A stretch of DNA of 64,000 nt, taken from positions 1 to 64,000 of the forward strand of contig NZ_VTTO01000018.1 in NCBI RefSeq assembly GCF_008364825.1, read 5' to 3'. This stretch comes from Azospirillum sp. B21. GTDB lineage: Bacteria; Pseudomonadota; Alphaproteobacteria; Azospirillales; Azospirillaceae. The first letter of the stretch is position 1. The number at the start of each line of letters is the position of its first letter. The notes under the pieces were generated by a model. It was not told where the DNA came from. It saw only the letters and a program-made list of their open reading frames with translations, and made no database searches. Of the stretch, positions 52,172-61,753 are shown one piece after another. The translations under genes and the position numbers were made by a program.

Positions 52172-54124
52172 ATGAGCACGACCTCCCCCTCCCTTTCGAC
52201 GCGCACCGCCCGGCTGTCCGTCATCTCCCTGCTGCTGCTGGCCGCCGTCGCCGTGGCGCTCTATGTGCTTCCGGTGCCGGGGGCTGGCGCGCTCGCCGAA
52301 CAGGATGGCTGGCGCGGCTGGTTCGGCCACAACATGGCGCCGATCATGTTCGGCGTGCTGGTGGTCATGCTGCTGCTGGGTTATCCGGTCGCCTTCGCGC
52401 TCGCCGCCAACGGCCTGCTGTTCGGCCTGATCGGCATCGAGCTTGGCCTGTTTCGCCCCGACCTGTTCCAGGCCCTGCCGGAGCGCGTCTACGGCACGAT
52501 GAACAACGACGTGCTGCTGGCGGTGCCCTTCTTCACCTTCATGGGACTGGTGCTGGAGCGCTCCGGCATGGCCGAGGATCTGCTCGACACCATCGGGCAG
52601 CTGTTCGGTTCGATCCGCGGCGGCCTGGCCTATGCCGTCATCTTCGTCGGCGCCCTGCTGGCGGCGACGACCGGCGTGGTCGCCGCCTCGGTCATCTCCA
52701 TGGGGTTGATCTCGCTGCCGATTATGCTCCGCTACGGCTACGACCGCCGTCTGGCATCCGGCATCATCGCCGCGTCCGGCACGCTGGCCCAGATCATCCC
52801 GCCGTCGCTGGTGCTGATCGTCATGGCCGACCAGCTCGGCCGCTCCGTCGGCGACATGTACGAGGCCGCCTTCGTCCCTGGCCTGCTGTTGTCGAGCCTG
52901 TACGCCCTCTACGTCTTCGTCGTCTCCATGATCTGGCCCAACTCCGCGCCCGGACTCCCTCCTGAGGCCATCGCCTACCGCGAGCCCAACGGCGCGCGCG
53001 GCGTCTGGCAGCTCGGCATGCTGGCGCTGTTCTCGGGAGCCGTCGCCTATTGGGTGATGGGCCGCACCGATGTGAAATCCGGCGCCGACTATGTCGTGCT
53101 GCTGCTGTCGGTGGCTGTGACTGTGGCCTTCCTGGCCGCCACCTTCAACCGGACCTTCGGCGCGCGGCGTCTGGTGCTTCAAACCGCGGTGACGGCGGTT
53201 CTGACGGCGGGAGCGGCGTGGCTGACGCTGAACGGCTGGTCCACCCTGGCCCTGATCGGCGATTCCGTCGCAGCCGGCGCGCTCTACGCCCTGGCCGTGG
53301 CCTTGGTGGAGCGGGCCAGCGGCCGGCGGCTGATCTCCCGCATGGCGGAACAGGCGACCTTCGTCATGGTGCCGCCGCTGGCGCTGATCTTCCTGGTACT
53401 CGGCACGATCTTCATCGGCCTCGCCACCCCGACCGAGGGCGGCGCCATGGGTGCCGTCGGCGCGCTGTTGCTGGCGGCGATGAAGAAGCGGCTTAGTCTC
53501 GACATGGTGCGTCAGGCCACCTACTCGACGGCGAAGCTGGCGGCCTTCGTGCTGTTCATCCTGATCGGGGCGCGGGTGTTCTCGCTCACCTTCTACGGCG
53601 TCAACGGCCATGTCTGGGTCGAGGAGCTGATGGTCTCATTGCCGGGCGGACAGATGGGCTTCCTGATCGCCGTCAGCGTGATGGTGTTCCTGCTCGCCTT
53701 CTTCCTCGACTTCTTCGAGCTGGCCTTCATCGTCATCCCGCTTCTGGCTCCGGCGGCCGACCGGCTGGGCATCGATCTGGTGTGGTTCGGCATCATCCTG
53801 GCGGTGAACATGCAGACCAGCTTCATGCACCCGCCCTTCGGCTTCTCCTTGTTCTTCCTGCGCTCGGTGGCGCCCAAGCTGCCCTACATCGACCGGGTGA
53901 CGAAGAAGGAAACCGCGCCGGTCCTGACCAGCCAGATCTATTGGGGGGCGGTGCCCTTCGTCGTCATCCAGCTGGTGATGGTGGCGCTGGTGATCGCCTT
54001 CCCGCAGATGGTCATGCATTACAAGTCCGCCGCGGTCAAACTGGACGACAAGCAGATCGAGGAGCAGTTCCAGGGGCTGGGCAACAGCCTGGACGACGAC
54101 ATGCCGCCGCTGGAATTCAAGTGA
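52172..54124 (+). CDS. TRAP transporter large permease DctM
   Basis: A 650-residue sodium-coupled TRAP large permease with about 14 hydrophobic helices. VPFFTFMGLVLERSGMAEDL, SGTLAQIIPPSLVLIVMADQ and TPTEGGAMGAVGALLLAAMK are DctM signatures. It is longer than average DctM (about 430) owing to an inserted hydrophobic region near residues 280-420, as is usual in the TakP-associated subgroup. Starts at the ATG 7 bp after DctQ. Confidence 0.93.
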   Translation: MSTTSPSLSTRTARLSVISLLLLAAVAVALYVLPVPGAGALAEQDGWRGWFGHNMAPIMFGVLVVMLLLGYPVAFALAANGLLFGLIGIELGLFRPDLFQALPERVYGTMNNDVLLAVPFFTFMGLVLERSGMAEDLLDTIGQLFGSIRGGLAYAVIFVGALLAATTGVVAASVISMGLISLPIMLRYGYDRRLASGIIAASGTLAQIIPPSLVLIVMADQLGRSVGDMYEAAFVPGLLLSSLYALYVFVVSMIWPNSAPGLPPEAIAYREPNGARGVWQLGMLALFSGAVAYWVMGRTDVKSGADYVVLLLSVAVTVAFLAATFNRTFGARRLVLQTAVTAVLTAGAAWLTLNGWSTLALIGDSVAAGALYALAVALVERASGRRLISRMAEQATFVMVPPLALIFLVLGTIFIGLATPTEGGAMGAVGALLLAAMKKRLSLDMVRQATYSTAKLAAFVLFILIGARVFSLTFYGVNGHVWVEELMVSLPGGQMGFLIAVSVMVFLLAFFLDFFELAFIVIPLLAPAADRLGIDLVWFGIILAVNMQTSFMHPPFGFSLFFLRSVAPKLPYIDRVTKKETAPVLTSQIYWGAVPFVVIQLVMVALVIAFPQMVMHYKSAAVKLDDKQIEEQFQGLGNSLDDDMPPLEFK

Positions 54125-54143
54125 GACAAGGAGGAATGACACC

Positions 54144-55127
54144 ATGCGCATCGCCGTCGTAGGAGCCGGCGCCGTGGGCGGCGCGCTGGCTGGGTATCTC
54201 GCCGCGACCGGCTGGCACCAGCTGTCGCTGCTGGCGCGCGGGGAGCATCTGACGGCGATCCGCGAGCGCGGGCTGACCGTCCAGACGCCGAAGGGAACGT
54301 TGACGTGCAGACCGCAGGCCAGCGACTCCGCCGCCGAACTGGGCCCGCAGGACGTGGTGATCGTCACGGTCAAGGGGCACGGGCTGCCGGCGCTGGCGTC
54401 GTCCTTTCCGGCGCTCTGCGGCCCGGACACGCTGGTGGTGGCGGCGCAGAACGGCGTCCCCTGGTGGTATCTGTACGGCGCCGGGGACCACGTGACGCCG
54501 GAACCGCTGGACGTGGTCGATCCCGGCGGCGCCATCTGGTCCGCGATCGGGCCGGAGCGGGTCGCCGCCTGTGTGATGGAGGTTCTCCCCGCCCGCATCG
54601 TCGAGCCGGGCATCGTCGCCCACACCGCCATGCCGGTGCTGGCCTTCGGCGCCCCCCGGCCCGGAGACCATGCCGCGAAGCTGGCGGCCCTGGTCGATTC
54701 CTTCAACGCCGCCGGCGCCACCGCCCGCCTTCCCGGCGACATCCGCGTCACGCTGTGGAACAAGCTGATGCTCAACATGGCCGTCGGCCCGACCAGTGTG
54801 CTGACCGGCGCCACCATAGGCGCCATGGAACAGGCCCCCGGCATGGCCGCCGTCCAGGGCCGGCTGATGCGCGAATGCCTGGCCGTGGCGCGTGCCTGGG
54901 GCGTCGACCTACCCGACGACATCGACGAGCGGCTCGGCCGCGGCAGCGGCGTCCCCGGCCACAAGCCGTCGATGCTGCAGGATTTCGAAGCGGGACGGAG
55001 CATGGAGATCGACCCCATCGTGACCGCCGTCCTGGACCTGGCCCGCCGCCGCGGCGTGGCGGTGCCGACCATCGAGACGCTGTGGGCGCTGACCGCCCTG
55101 AAGGAGCGGGTGGCGCGCGCCGGCTGA
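54144..55127 (+). CDS. 2-dehydropantoate 2-reductase (ApbA/PanE) family protein
   Basis: A 327-residue NADPH-dependent 2-oxo acid reductase. The Rossmann motif is MRIAVVGAGAVGGALAGYLA, VIVTVKGHGLPAL and QNGVPWWYLYG follow the family, and the catalytic Lys lies in LWNKLMLNMAVGPTSVLTG, with the GHKPSMLQDFEAGRSMEIDP block downstream. In a catabolic operon it more probably reduces a branched 2-oxo acid, or runs in reverse on a 2-hydroxy acid, than makes pantothenate. It lies 20 bp after the TRAP permease. Confidence 0.88.
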   Translation: MRIAVVGAGAVGGALAGYLAATGWHQLSLLARGEHLTAIRERGLTVQTPKGTLTCRPQASDSAAELGPQDVVIVTVKGHGLPALASSFPALCGPDTLVVAAQNGVPWWYLYGAGDHVTPEPLDVVDPGGAIWSAIGPERVAACVMEVLPARIVEPGIVAHTAMPVLAFGAPRPGDHAAKLAALVDSFNAAGATARLPGDIRVTLWNKLMLNMAVGPTSVLTGATIGAMEQAPGMAAVQGRLMRECLAVARAWGVDLPDDIDERLGRGSGVPGHKPSMLQDFEAGRSMEIDPIVTAVLDLARRRGVAVPTIETLWALTALKERVARAG

Positions 55128-55179
55128 ACCCGCCCGCCGCCCCCGCCTCGAACGAACAGATTTCCGGAGAAGACTCGAC

Positions 55180-56634
55180 ATGTCCCCCGACACCCGCCCG
55201 ATCACCAACTTCATCGCCGGCAGCTGGCGGCCGGGCCGCGACCGGCTCGACATTTTCAATCCCTCGGATCTCGACGAGTTGGCCGGGTCCTATACGCTGG
55301 CCGGGGCCGACGACGTGGCGGAGGCGGTGGCCGCCGCCCGCAGCGCCCAGCCGCAGTGGCGCGCCGCCACGGTGGAGCAGCGCTCGCTGGTGCTCGACGC
55401 CATCTCCCGCGCGCTGTTCGACGGCAAGGACGAACTGGCACGGATCGCCGCCGCCGAGGGCGGCAAGACCATCCCCGATGCCCTGGGCGAGATCGTCCGC
55501 GCCGCCCATCTCGCCCGCTTCTTCTCGGCGGAGGCGTTACGGGCGCCGGGCGAGACGCTGGGCTCGGTGCGGCCGGGGGTCGAGGTGGACGTGACCCGCG
55601 AGCCGGTCGGCGTCATCGGTCTGGTGACGCCCTGGAACTTCCCGGTCGCCACGCCGATGTGGAAGATCGCCCCGGCGCTGGCCTTCGGCAATGCGGTGAT
55701 CTGGAAGCCGTCGGAAAAGACCCCCGGCATCTCCATCGCCGTCACCCGCATCATCGCAGCGGCTCTCGAAGCGCACGGCATGCCGGCCGGCCTGTTCAAT
55801 CTGGTGATCGGCGCCGGTCCGAATGTCGGCGCGGCGGTGGTCGATGCGGTGGACGCGGTGTCCTTCACCGGGTCCGTCAACACCGGACGGCGCATCGCCG
55901 TGCGCTGTGCCGAGCGGATGATCCGCGTCCAGCTCGAATTGGGCGGTCAGAACCCGCTGGTGGTGCTGGGCGACGCCGATCCGGAGCGCGCCGCCGAGAT
56001 CGGCGTCAACAGCGCCTATTTCCATGCCGGTCAGCGCTGCACCGCCACCGGCCGCTTCATCGTCGAGGACAGCATCCACGACGCCTTCGTCGCCGCGATG
56101 GTGGAGCGGATGGCGGCTCTGCGCGTCGGCCACGCCCTGTTGCCGGAGACGCAGATCGGCCCGGTGATCGACGAGTTCCAGCTGACCAAGAACCTGCAAT
56201 ACATCGACACCGGCCTGAACGAGGGCGCCCGGCTGGCGTCGGGCGGCACGCGCCTGGAACGGCCGACGCGCGGCTACTTCCTGGCCCCGACCCTGTTCAC
56301 CGAAACCAGCAACGCCATGACCATCAACCGCGAGGAGGTGTTCGGACCGGTCGCCAGCGTCATCCGCGTCAGGGATTACGAGGAGGCGCTGGCCGTCGCC
56401 AACGACACCGATTACGGCCTGTCGTCGGGCATCATCACCAACTCGATGAAACACGCCCGCCATTTCCAGGCGAACATCCAGGCCGGCATGACCATGCTGA
56501 ACCTGCCGACGGCGGGCGTCGACTACCACGTTCCGTTCGGCGGCCGGAAGATGTCGAGCTATGGCCCGCGCGAGCAGGGACGCTCGGCCATCGAATTCTA
56601 CACCATCATCAAAACGGCCTACCGCGCGCTGTGA
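55180..56634 (+). CDS. Aldehyde dehydrogenase, 2-oxoglutarate semialdehyde dehydrogenase-like
   Basis: A 484-residue NAD(P)-dependent aldehyde dehydrogenase. The cofactor region is TPWNFPVATPMWKIAPALAF and FTGSVNTGRR, the general-base Glu lies in QLELGGQNPLVVLGDAD, and the nucleophilic Cys in HAGQRCTATGRFIVED. The QNP variant after LELGG is common in 2-oxoglutarate semialdehyde dehydrogenases. It could oxidise a semialdehyde to 2-oxoglutarate or a methyl derivative. Preceded by GGAGAAG. Confidence 0.9.
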   Translation: MSPDTRPITNFIAGSWRPGRDRLDIFNPSDLDELAGSYTLAGADDVAEAVAAARSAQPQWRAATVEQRSLVLDAISRALFDGKDELARIAAAEGGKTIPDALGEIVRAAHLARFFSAEALRAPGETLGSVRPGVEVDVTREPVGVIGLVTPWNFPVATPMWKIAPALAFGNAVIWKPSEKTPGISIAVTRIIAAALEAHGMPAGLFNLVIGAGPNVGAAVVDAVDAVSFTGSVNTGRRIAVRCAERMIRVQLELGGQNPLVVLGDADPERAAEIGVNSAYFHAGQRCTATGRFIVEDSIHDAFVAAMVERMAALRVGHALLPETQIGPVIDEFQLTKNLQYIDTGLNEGARLASGGTRLERPTRGYFLAPTLFTETSNAMTINREEVFGPVASVIRVRDYEEALAVANDTDYGLSSGIITNSMKHARHFQANIQAGMTMLNLPTAGVDYHVPFGGRKMSSYGPREQGRSAIEFYTIIKTAYRAL

Positions 56635-56663
56635 CGCGGGCCCGAAGCCCAGGGAGAGCTCCC

Positions 56664-58154
56664 TTGCCGAACGACATTCAGACCAGCGGGCAGACCAGCG
56701 GGCAAACCGCCCTCCGGCCGGACTTCGAGACGGCCGTACTCGCCCCGATCCGTGCCATCGTCGGCGACCGCGGCCTGATCACCGATCCCGACACCATGAA
56801 GCCCTTCATGGAATCCTGGCGCGACGGCTGGGTCGGCCGGTCGCCCGCCGTGGTGCTGCCCGACAGCACCGAGGCTCTCGCCGCCGTCGTCCGCGTCTGC
56901 GCTGAAACCCGCACCCCGATCGTGCCCCAGGGCGGCAACACCGGATTGACCGGGGCCAGCCAGCCGCATGCCGACGGATCGGAGATCGTCATCTCCACCA
57001 ACCGGCTGAACCGCATCCGCGAGATCGACATCGACAACGACACGATGACGGTGGAGGCCGGCTGCATCCTCGCCAACATCCAGAACGCGGCGCGCGACGT
57101 CGGGCGGCTGTTCCCGATGAGCCTCGCCGCCGAAGGGTCGTGCCAGATCGGCGGCAACATCGCGACCAACGCCGGCGGCGTGCAGGTCGTGCGCTACGGC
57201 AACATGCGCAACCTCGTGGCCGGGCTGGAGGTGGTGCTGCCCGACGGCCGGATCTGGGACGGGCTGCGCGGCCTGCGCAAGGACAATGCCGGCTACGACC
57301 TGAAACAGATCTTCATCGGGTCGGAAGGCACGCTGGGCATCGTCACCGCCGCGGTGCTGAAGCTGTCACCGCTGCCGCGCGCCACCGCCACCGCCCTGGT
57401 GGCCGTGTCGGCCCCCAGCGACGCCGTCGATCTGCTGACCCGCGCCAAGGGCGTGGCCGGCGACCGCATCGTCACCTTCGAGCTGATCCAGCGCGCCTGC
57501 ATCGACGTGGCCCGCCGCCATGTGCCGGATGTGCCCGATCCGCTGCGCGACCGCTATCCTTGGTACGTGCTGGTGGAGCTGGCCGATCAGGACTCCGGCA
57601 ACCGGCTGGCCGAAATGCTGGAAAGCATCCTCGAGGCGGGGATGGAGGCCGGCGAGGTGCTGGACGGCGTGGTCGCAGCATCGAAGGCCCAGGCCGATTC
57701 GCTGTGGCGCATCCGCGAAGGCATCCCGGAAGGGCAGAAGCGTGAGGGCGTGTCCTTCAAGCACGACGTTTCGGTGCCGATCTCCCGCGTTGCGCGCTTC
57801 CTCGACCGCACCGACGCGGCGCTGGAGCGGGCCTGTCCGGGCATCCGCCCCTTCTCCTTCGGCCATCTCGGCGACGGCAACATCCATTACAACCCGATCC
57901 AGGCGGAAGACGGCGACCCGGCCGAATGGCGGGCGAAGCTGGCGACGGTCAATGCCATCGTCCACGACATCGTCGTCGATCTCGGCGGATCGATCTCGGC
58001 CGAGCATGGCATCGGCCGCCTGCGCATCGACGAGATGCCGCGCTACAAATCCCCGGTGGAATTGGAGATGATGGCGACGCTGAAGCGTGCCTTCGATCCG
58101 CACAACATCATGAATCCGGGAAAAATCCTGCATTCATCCGGAGTGGCGCCGTGA
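56664..58154 (+). CDS. FAD-linked 2-hydroxy acid dehydrogenase (GlcD / D-2-hydroxyglutarate dehydrogenase-like)
   Basis: A 496-residue VAO-family flavoprotein. The start is TTG at 56664, well placed after AGGGAGA; no ATG occurs before residue 45, inside the fold. FAD-binding motifs are PQGGNTGLTGASQPHADGSE and GSEGTLGIVTAAVLKLSP, and the C-terminal FAD-oxidase_C domain has HLGDGNIHYNPIQ and SISAEHGIGRLRIDEMPRYK, then NIMNPGKIL. It oxidises a D-2-hydroxy acid to a 2-oxo acid and typically hands electrons to ETF, encoded three genes downstream. Its stop overlaps the next GTG start. Confidence 0.9.
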   Translation: MPNDIQTSGQTSGQTALRPDFETAVLAPIRAIVGDRGLITDPDTMKPFMESWRDGWVGRSPAVVLPDSTEALAAVVRVCAETRTPIVPQGGNTGLTGASQPHADGSEIVISTNRLNRIREIDIDNDTMTVEAGCILANIQNAARDVGRLFPMSLAAEGSCQIGGNIATNAGGVQVVRYGNMRNLVAGLEVVLPDGRIWDGLRGLRKDNAGYDLKQIFIGSEGTLGIVTAAVLKLSPLPRATATALVAVSAPSDAVDLLTRAKGVAGDRIVTFELIQRACIDVARRHVPDVPDPLRDRYPWYVLVELADQDSGNRLAEMLESILEAGMEAGEVLDGVVAASKAQADSLWRIREGIPEGQKREGVSFKHDVSVPISRVARFLDRTDAALERACPGIRPFSFGHLGDGNIHYNPIQAEDGDPAEWRAKLATVNAIVHDIVVDLGGSISAEHGIGRLRIDEMPRYKSPVELEMMATLKRAFDPHNIMNPGKILHSSGVAP

Positions 58155-58999
58155 CGTTTGGTCATTTGAAGGACTGGATTGGCCGGGTGGAGAGGCGGAC
58201 GGACACCGCCGCCGCCGCACCGCTGGCCGGGCTGGCGGCGACGCTAGACCACGACACCCCGCCCTGGCCGGCGGGGGAGTTGCCGCCGCTCGGCCACTGG
58301 CTGCATTTCCTCCCCAACACGCCGCAGCGGGACATCGCCGAGGACGGCCACCCGCGCAAGGGCGGTTTCCTGCCGCCGGTGCCGCTGCCCCGCCGGATGT
58401 GGGCCGGCAGCGACATGCGCTTCCTAGCGCCGATCCCCATCGGTGCGGAGATGCGGCGAACCTCCACCATCGAATCGGTGGAGCACAAGGCCGGCCGGTC
58501 GGGCGAGATGGTGTTCGTCAGCGTGATGCATGAGATCGCGACCGATGCCGGCGTCGCCATCCGCGAAAAGCAGGACATCGTCTACCGCGAAGCCGCCAAG
58601 CCGGGCGAGGCGGCGCCCCCGGCATCCGCCGATCCGCTGCCCGCGGCCGACTGGACCGGCAGCGTTACCCCCGATCCGGTGCTGCTGTTCCGCTATTCGG
58701 CACTGACCTTCAACGGCCACCGCATCCATTACGACCGCCCCTACTGCCGCGAGACGGAAGGCTATCCGGGGCTGGTGGTGCATGGACCGCTGACGGCGAC
58801 CCTGCTGATGGATCTGGTGCTGCGCAATCTCGGCGACCGTAGCGTCGCCGGCTTCCGCTTCCGCGCCCGCCGGCCGCTGTTCGACACCGCGCCCTTCACG
58901 CTGAACGCGGCGGAGAGGGGGGATGGCGAGATCCATGGATGGGTTGTCGGTTCGGACGGTCAGGTCGCCATGACGGCCGAATTCGCGGTCACGCCATGA
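58151..58999 (+). CDS. MaoC/FAS1-like dehydratase, mesaconyl-C4-CoA hydratase-like
   Basis: A 282-residue double hot-dog protein starting with GTG at a GTGA overlap. The C-terminal motif LFRYSALTFNGHRIHYDRPY, then VVHGPLTATLLMDLVL matches the mesaconyl-C4-CoA hydratase/FAS1-like dehydratase group, with the catalytic His/Asp pair in GHRIHYD. The N-terminal half (WLHFLPNTPQRDIAEDGHPR) is the companion hot-dog. It should hydrate mesaconyl-C4-CoA to (S)-citramalyl-CoA, the substrate for the CitE-like lyase encoded next (ATGA overlap). Confidence 0.85.
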   Translation: MTFGHLKDWIGRVERRTDTAAAAPLAGLAATLDHDTPPWPAGELPPLGHWLHFLPNTPQRDIAEDGHPRKGGFLPPVPLPRRMWAGSDMRFLAPIPIGAEMRRTSTIESVEHKAGRSGEMVFVSVMHEIATDAGVAIREKQDIVYREAAKPGEAAPPASADPLPAADWTGSVTPDPVLLFRYSALTFNGHRIHYDRPYCRETEGYPGLVVHGPLTATLLMDLVLRNLGDRSVAGFRFRARRPLFDTAPFTLNAAERGDGEIHGWVVGSDGQVAMTAEFAVTP

Positions 59000-59886
59000 G
59001 CGAAGCGGTTCGAGACGGAGAAATTGCCGGCCAGCGGCCCCGTCGCAGCTGGCTGTTCACCCCGGCGACGCGCCCGGACCGCTTCGACCGTGCCGCGCGG
59101 TCCGGCGCCGATGTCCTGATCATCGATCTGGAGGACGCCGTGCCGCCTGCCGACAAGGCGGCGGCGCGCGATGCTGCGTTGACCGCCCTGGCGGCACCTG
59201 CCGCGCCAATCCTGCGGGCGCTGCGCATCAACGCACCGGTAACGTCCGAGGGTCTCGAGGATTTGCTGGCCCTGATGCGCCGCCCGCAAAATGGCGGGCC
59301 GGATTTCGTCATCGTGCCGAAGGTCGACAGTGCCGAGATGATCCGCTGGGTCGACACGCTTCTGAGCGGAGCGGGCGGGCCCTTGCCGCTGGTGGCGCTG
59401 ATCGAATCCGCCCATGGCGTCGCGGCGGTGGAGGACATCGCCTGCGCATCGCCCCGGTTGGCCGCCCTGTTCTTCGGTGCCGCCGACCTGTCCGCCGAGT
59501 TGGGCTGCGCCACCGCGTGGGAGCCGCTGCTGTCCGCGCGGTCCCGGCTGATCAATGCCGCGGCGCTGGCGGGCATCGAAGCGGTGGACTCCCCCTTCTT
59601 CGATCTGACCGATAACGCCGGGATGCAGCGGGAAGCCGCCGCCGCACTGGCACTGGGATTCGGGGCCAAGGCGGCAATCCATCCCGGCCAGATATCCACC
59701 ATCAACGCGACATTCACCCCGACCGAAGCCGAGATCGCCCAGGCCCGCCGCATCGTGGCGGAAAGCGCCAAAGGCGTTTCGGTGGTCGATGGCCGCATGA
59801 TCGACGAAGCGATGGCGCGCAAGGCCCGCCGCATCCTGTCCCGCGCCACATGTGCGGCCCAGCCGCAAGAGGACCGACTGCCATGA
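58996..59886 (+). CDS. HpcH/HpaI-CitE family CoA-ester lyase (citramalyl/malyl-CoA lyase-like)
   Basis: A 296-residue CitE-like lyase. [20 protein letters not shown] holds the CoA-binding Asp/Glu region, [20 protein letters not shown] the metal-binding Glu, and [14 protein letters not shown] the metal-binding Asp. It should cleave (S)-citramalyl-CoA to acetyl-CoA and pyruvate, or a related malyl-type CoA. Overlaps both neighbours by ATGA. A Gly/Ala-rich C-terminus ends just before etfB. Confidence 0.88.
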   Translation: MSEAVRDGEIAGQRPRRSWLFTPATRPDRFDRAARSGADVLIIDLEDAVPPADKAAARDAALTALAAPAAPILRALRINAPVTSEGLEDLLALMRRPQNGGPDFVIVPKVDSAEMIRWVDTLLSGAGGPLPLVALIESAHGVAAVEDIACASPRLAALFFGAADLSAELGCATAWEPLLSARSRLINAAALAGIEAVDSPFFDLTDNAGMQREAAAALALGFGAKAAIHPGQISTINATFTPTEAEIAQARRIVAESAKGVSVVDGRMIDEAMARKARRILSRATCAAQPQEDRLP

Positions 59887-60632
59887 AAATTCTCGTCCCC
59901 GTCAAGCGGGTCGTCGACTACAACGTGAAGATCCGCGTCAAGGCGGATGGCAGCGGCGTCGAGACCGCCAACGTGAAGATGAGCATGAACCCCTTCGACG
60001 AGATCGCCGTCGAAGAGGCCGTCCGCCTGAAGGAGGCCGGCAAGGCGACCGAAATCGTCGTCGTGTCCGTCGGCCCGACCCAGGCGCAGGAGACGCTGCG
60101 CACCGCTCTCGCCATGGGCGCCGACCGCGCCATCCTGGTCCAGACCGACGTGACCACCGAGCCGCTCGCCGTCGCCAAGGTCCTCAAGTCCCTGGTCGAG
60201 AAGGAGGCGCCGGGACTGGTGATCCTCGGCAAGCAGGCGATCGACGACGACTGCAACCAGACCGGCCAGATGCTGGCCGCCCTGCTCGGCTGGGGCCAGG
60301 GCACCTTCGCCTCGAAGGTCGTTGCCGGCGACGGCACGGTCGCGGTTACCCGCGAGATCGACGGCGGCCTGGAGACGGTGGAGTTGAAGCTGCCGGCGGT
60401 GGTCACCGCCGACCTGCGCCTCAACGAGCCGCGCTATGCCTCACTGCCCAACATCATGAAGGCGAAGAAGAAGCCGCTGGAGACGGTTTCGCCGGATGCG
60501 CTGGGTGTCGATGTGACGCCGCGGCTGAAGACGGTAAAGGTCGCTGAGCCGGCGAAGCGTCAGGCCGGCATCAAGGTGCCGGACGTCGCCACCCTGGTCG
60601 ACAAGCTGAAGAACGAGGCGCGGGTGATCTGA
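59883..60632 (+). CDS. etfB: Electron transfer flavoprotein beta subunit
   Basis: A 249-residue ETF beta subunit. [40 protein letters not shown] and [20 protein letters not shown] (the AMP-binding and recognition loop) are classical. It accepts electrons from the acyl-CoA dehydrogenase and probably from the hydroxy-acid dehydrogenase of the same operon, and passes them to ETF:quinone oxidoreductase. Coupled by ATGA to the lyase. Confidence 0.96.
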   Translation: MKILVPVKRVVDYNVKIRVKADGSGVETANVKMSMNPFDEIAVEEAVRLKEAGKATEIVVVSVGPTQAQETLRTALAMGADRAILVQTDVTTEPLAVAKVLKSLVEKEAPGLVILGKQAIDDDCNQTGQMLAALLGWGQGTFASKVVAGDGTVAVTREIDGGLETVELKLPAVVTADLRLNEPRYASLPNIMKAKKKPLETVSPDALGVDVTPRLKTVKVAEPAKRQAGIKVPDVATLVDKLKNEARVI

Positions 60633-60663
60633 GGACTGGTTGCACCGGGTGCCCCCTCCCTAA

Positions 60664-60690
60664 CCCTCCCCCGCTCTCGCGGGAGAGGGA
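60664..60690. repeat. Palindromic REP-like hairpin 1 between etfB and etfA
   Basis: CCCTCCCCCGC, a short loop, then GCGGGAGAGGG form a GC-rich hairpin. With the second one 46 bp later it makes a paired repeat unit of the kind scattered in intergenic DNA of high-GC alphaproteobacteria. It may stabilise or attenuate the etf mRNA. Confidence 0.6.
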
Positions 60691-60735
60691 ACTCCGCCGC
60701 TTCGGCATTTACGTCACGCCGACAAGCGTCCTACC

Positions 60736-60760
60736 CCCTCTCCCGCAAAGCGGGGGAGGG
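60736..60760. repeat. Palindromic REP-like hairpin 2 between etfB and etfA
   Basis: CCCTCTCCCGC-AAA-GCGGGGGAGGG, an 11-bp stem with one mismatch and a three-base loop. Same family as the first hairpin, facing the other way. Confidence 0.65.
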
Positions 60761-60826
60761 ATGGGGAGGGGGCAATCCGGAGCCCGCAGCCGATACCTCG
60801 CCACCCGCCAACCAAGGACCCGCCCC

Positions 60827-61753
60827 ATGCCCATCCTGATCCTCGCCGACCACGACAACGCCAGCCTCAAGCCCGCCACCGCCCATGCGGTGACCGCCGC
60901 CGCCAAGCTCGGCGGCGACATCCACATCCTGGTCGCCGGCCGCAATGCCGCCCCCGCCGCGGATGCCGCCGCCAAGCTGGCCGGCGTCGCCAAGGTGCTG
61001 CTCGCCGACGACCCGGCCTACGAGCACGCTCTGGCCGAGCCGGTGGCGGCCCTGCTGGTGTCGCTGGCCCCCGGCTACAGCCATGTCCTCGCCGCCGCCA
61101 CCTCCACCGGCAAGAACGTGCTGCCGCGCGTCGCCGCCTTGCTCGACGTGGCGATGATCTCCGACATCACCGCCGTGATCTCTTCGGACACCTTCGAGCG
61201 GCCGATCTACGCCGGCAACGCCATCGCCACCGTACAGTCGGCCGATGCGGTGAAGGTCGTCACCGTCCGCACCACCGCCTTCGAGGCTGCCGCCGCCACC
61301 AACGGCGCCCCGGTGGAAAGCGTCGCCGCCGTGGCCGACCCGGCCCTGTCGAGCTTCGTCTCGGCCGAGCTGTCGAAGTCGGAGCGTCCGGAGCTGACCT
61401 CCGCCCGCATCGTGATTTCCGGCGGGCGCGGCATGCAGTCGGGCGACAACTTCCACCTGCTGGAGGCCATCGCCGACAAGCTGGGCGCTGCGGTGGGCGC
61501 CAGCCGCGCCGCCGTCGATGCCGGTTTCGTGCCCAACGACTATCAGGTCGGGCAGACCGGCAAGATCGTGGCGCCGGACCTGTATGTTGCCGTCGGCATC
61601 TCAGGCGCGATCCAGCATCTGGCCGGCATGAAGGACAGCAAGGTGATCGTCGCCATCAACAAGGACGAGGAGGCGCCGATCTTCCAGGTCGCCGACTACG
61701 GCCTCGTCGCCGACCTGTTCAAGGCCCTGCCGGAGTTGCAGCAGGCGCTGTGA
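60827..61753 (+). CDS. etfA: Electron transfer flavoprotein alpha subunit
   Basis: A 308-residue ETF alpha subunit. The C-terminal FAD domain has [60 protein letters not shown] and [20 protein letters not shown], all canonical. Partner of etfB, from which it is separated by 194 bp carrying two palindromes; the usual short spacing has been enlarged by the repeat. Start codon at the ATG before [10 protein letters not shown]. Confidence 0.96.
   Translation: MPILILADHDNASLKPATAHAVTAAAKLGGDIHILVAGRNAAPAADAAAKLAGVAKVLLADDPAYEHALAEPVAALLVSLAPGYSHVLAAATSTGKNVLPRVAALLDVAMISDITAVISSDTFERPIYAGNAIATVQSADAVKVVTVRTTAFEAAAATNGAPVESVAAVADPALSSFVSAELSKSERPELTSARIVISGGRGMQSGDNFHLLEAIADKLGAAVGASRAAVDAGFVPNDYQVGQTGKIVAPDLYVAVGISGAIQHLAGMKDSKVIVAINKDEEAPIFQVADYGLVADLFKALPELQQAL

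Noticed and set aside
55356-58154. A single 932-codon frame running through the aldehyde dehydrogenase region
   Set aside because: Its first part is an out-of-frame shadow of the aldehyde dehydrogenase; only the part from the TTG at 56664 is real.
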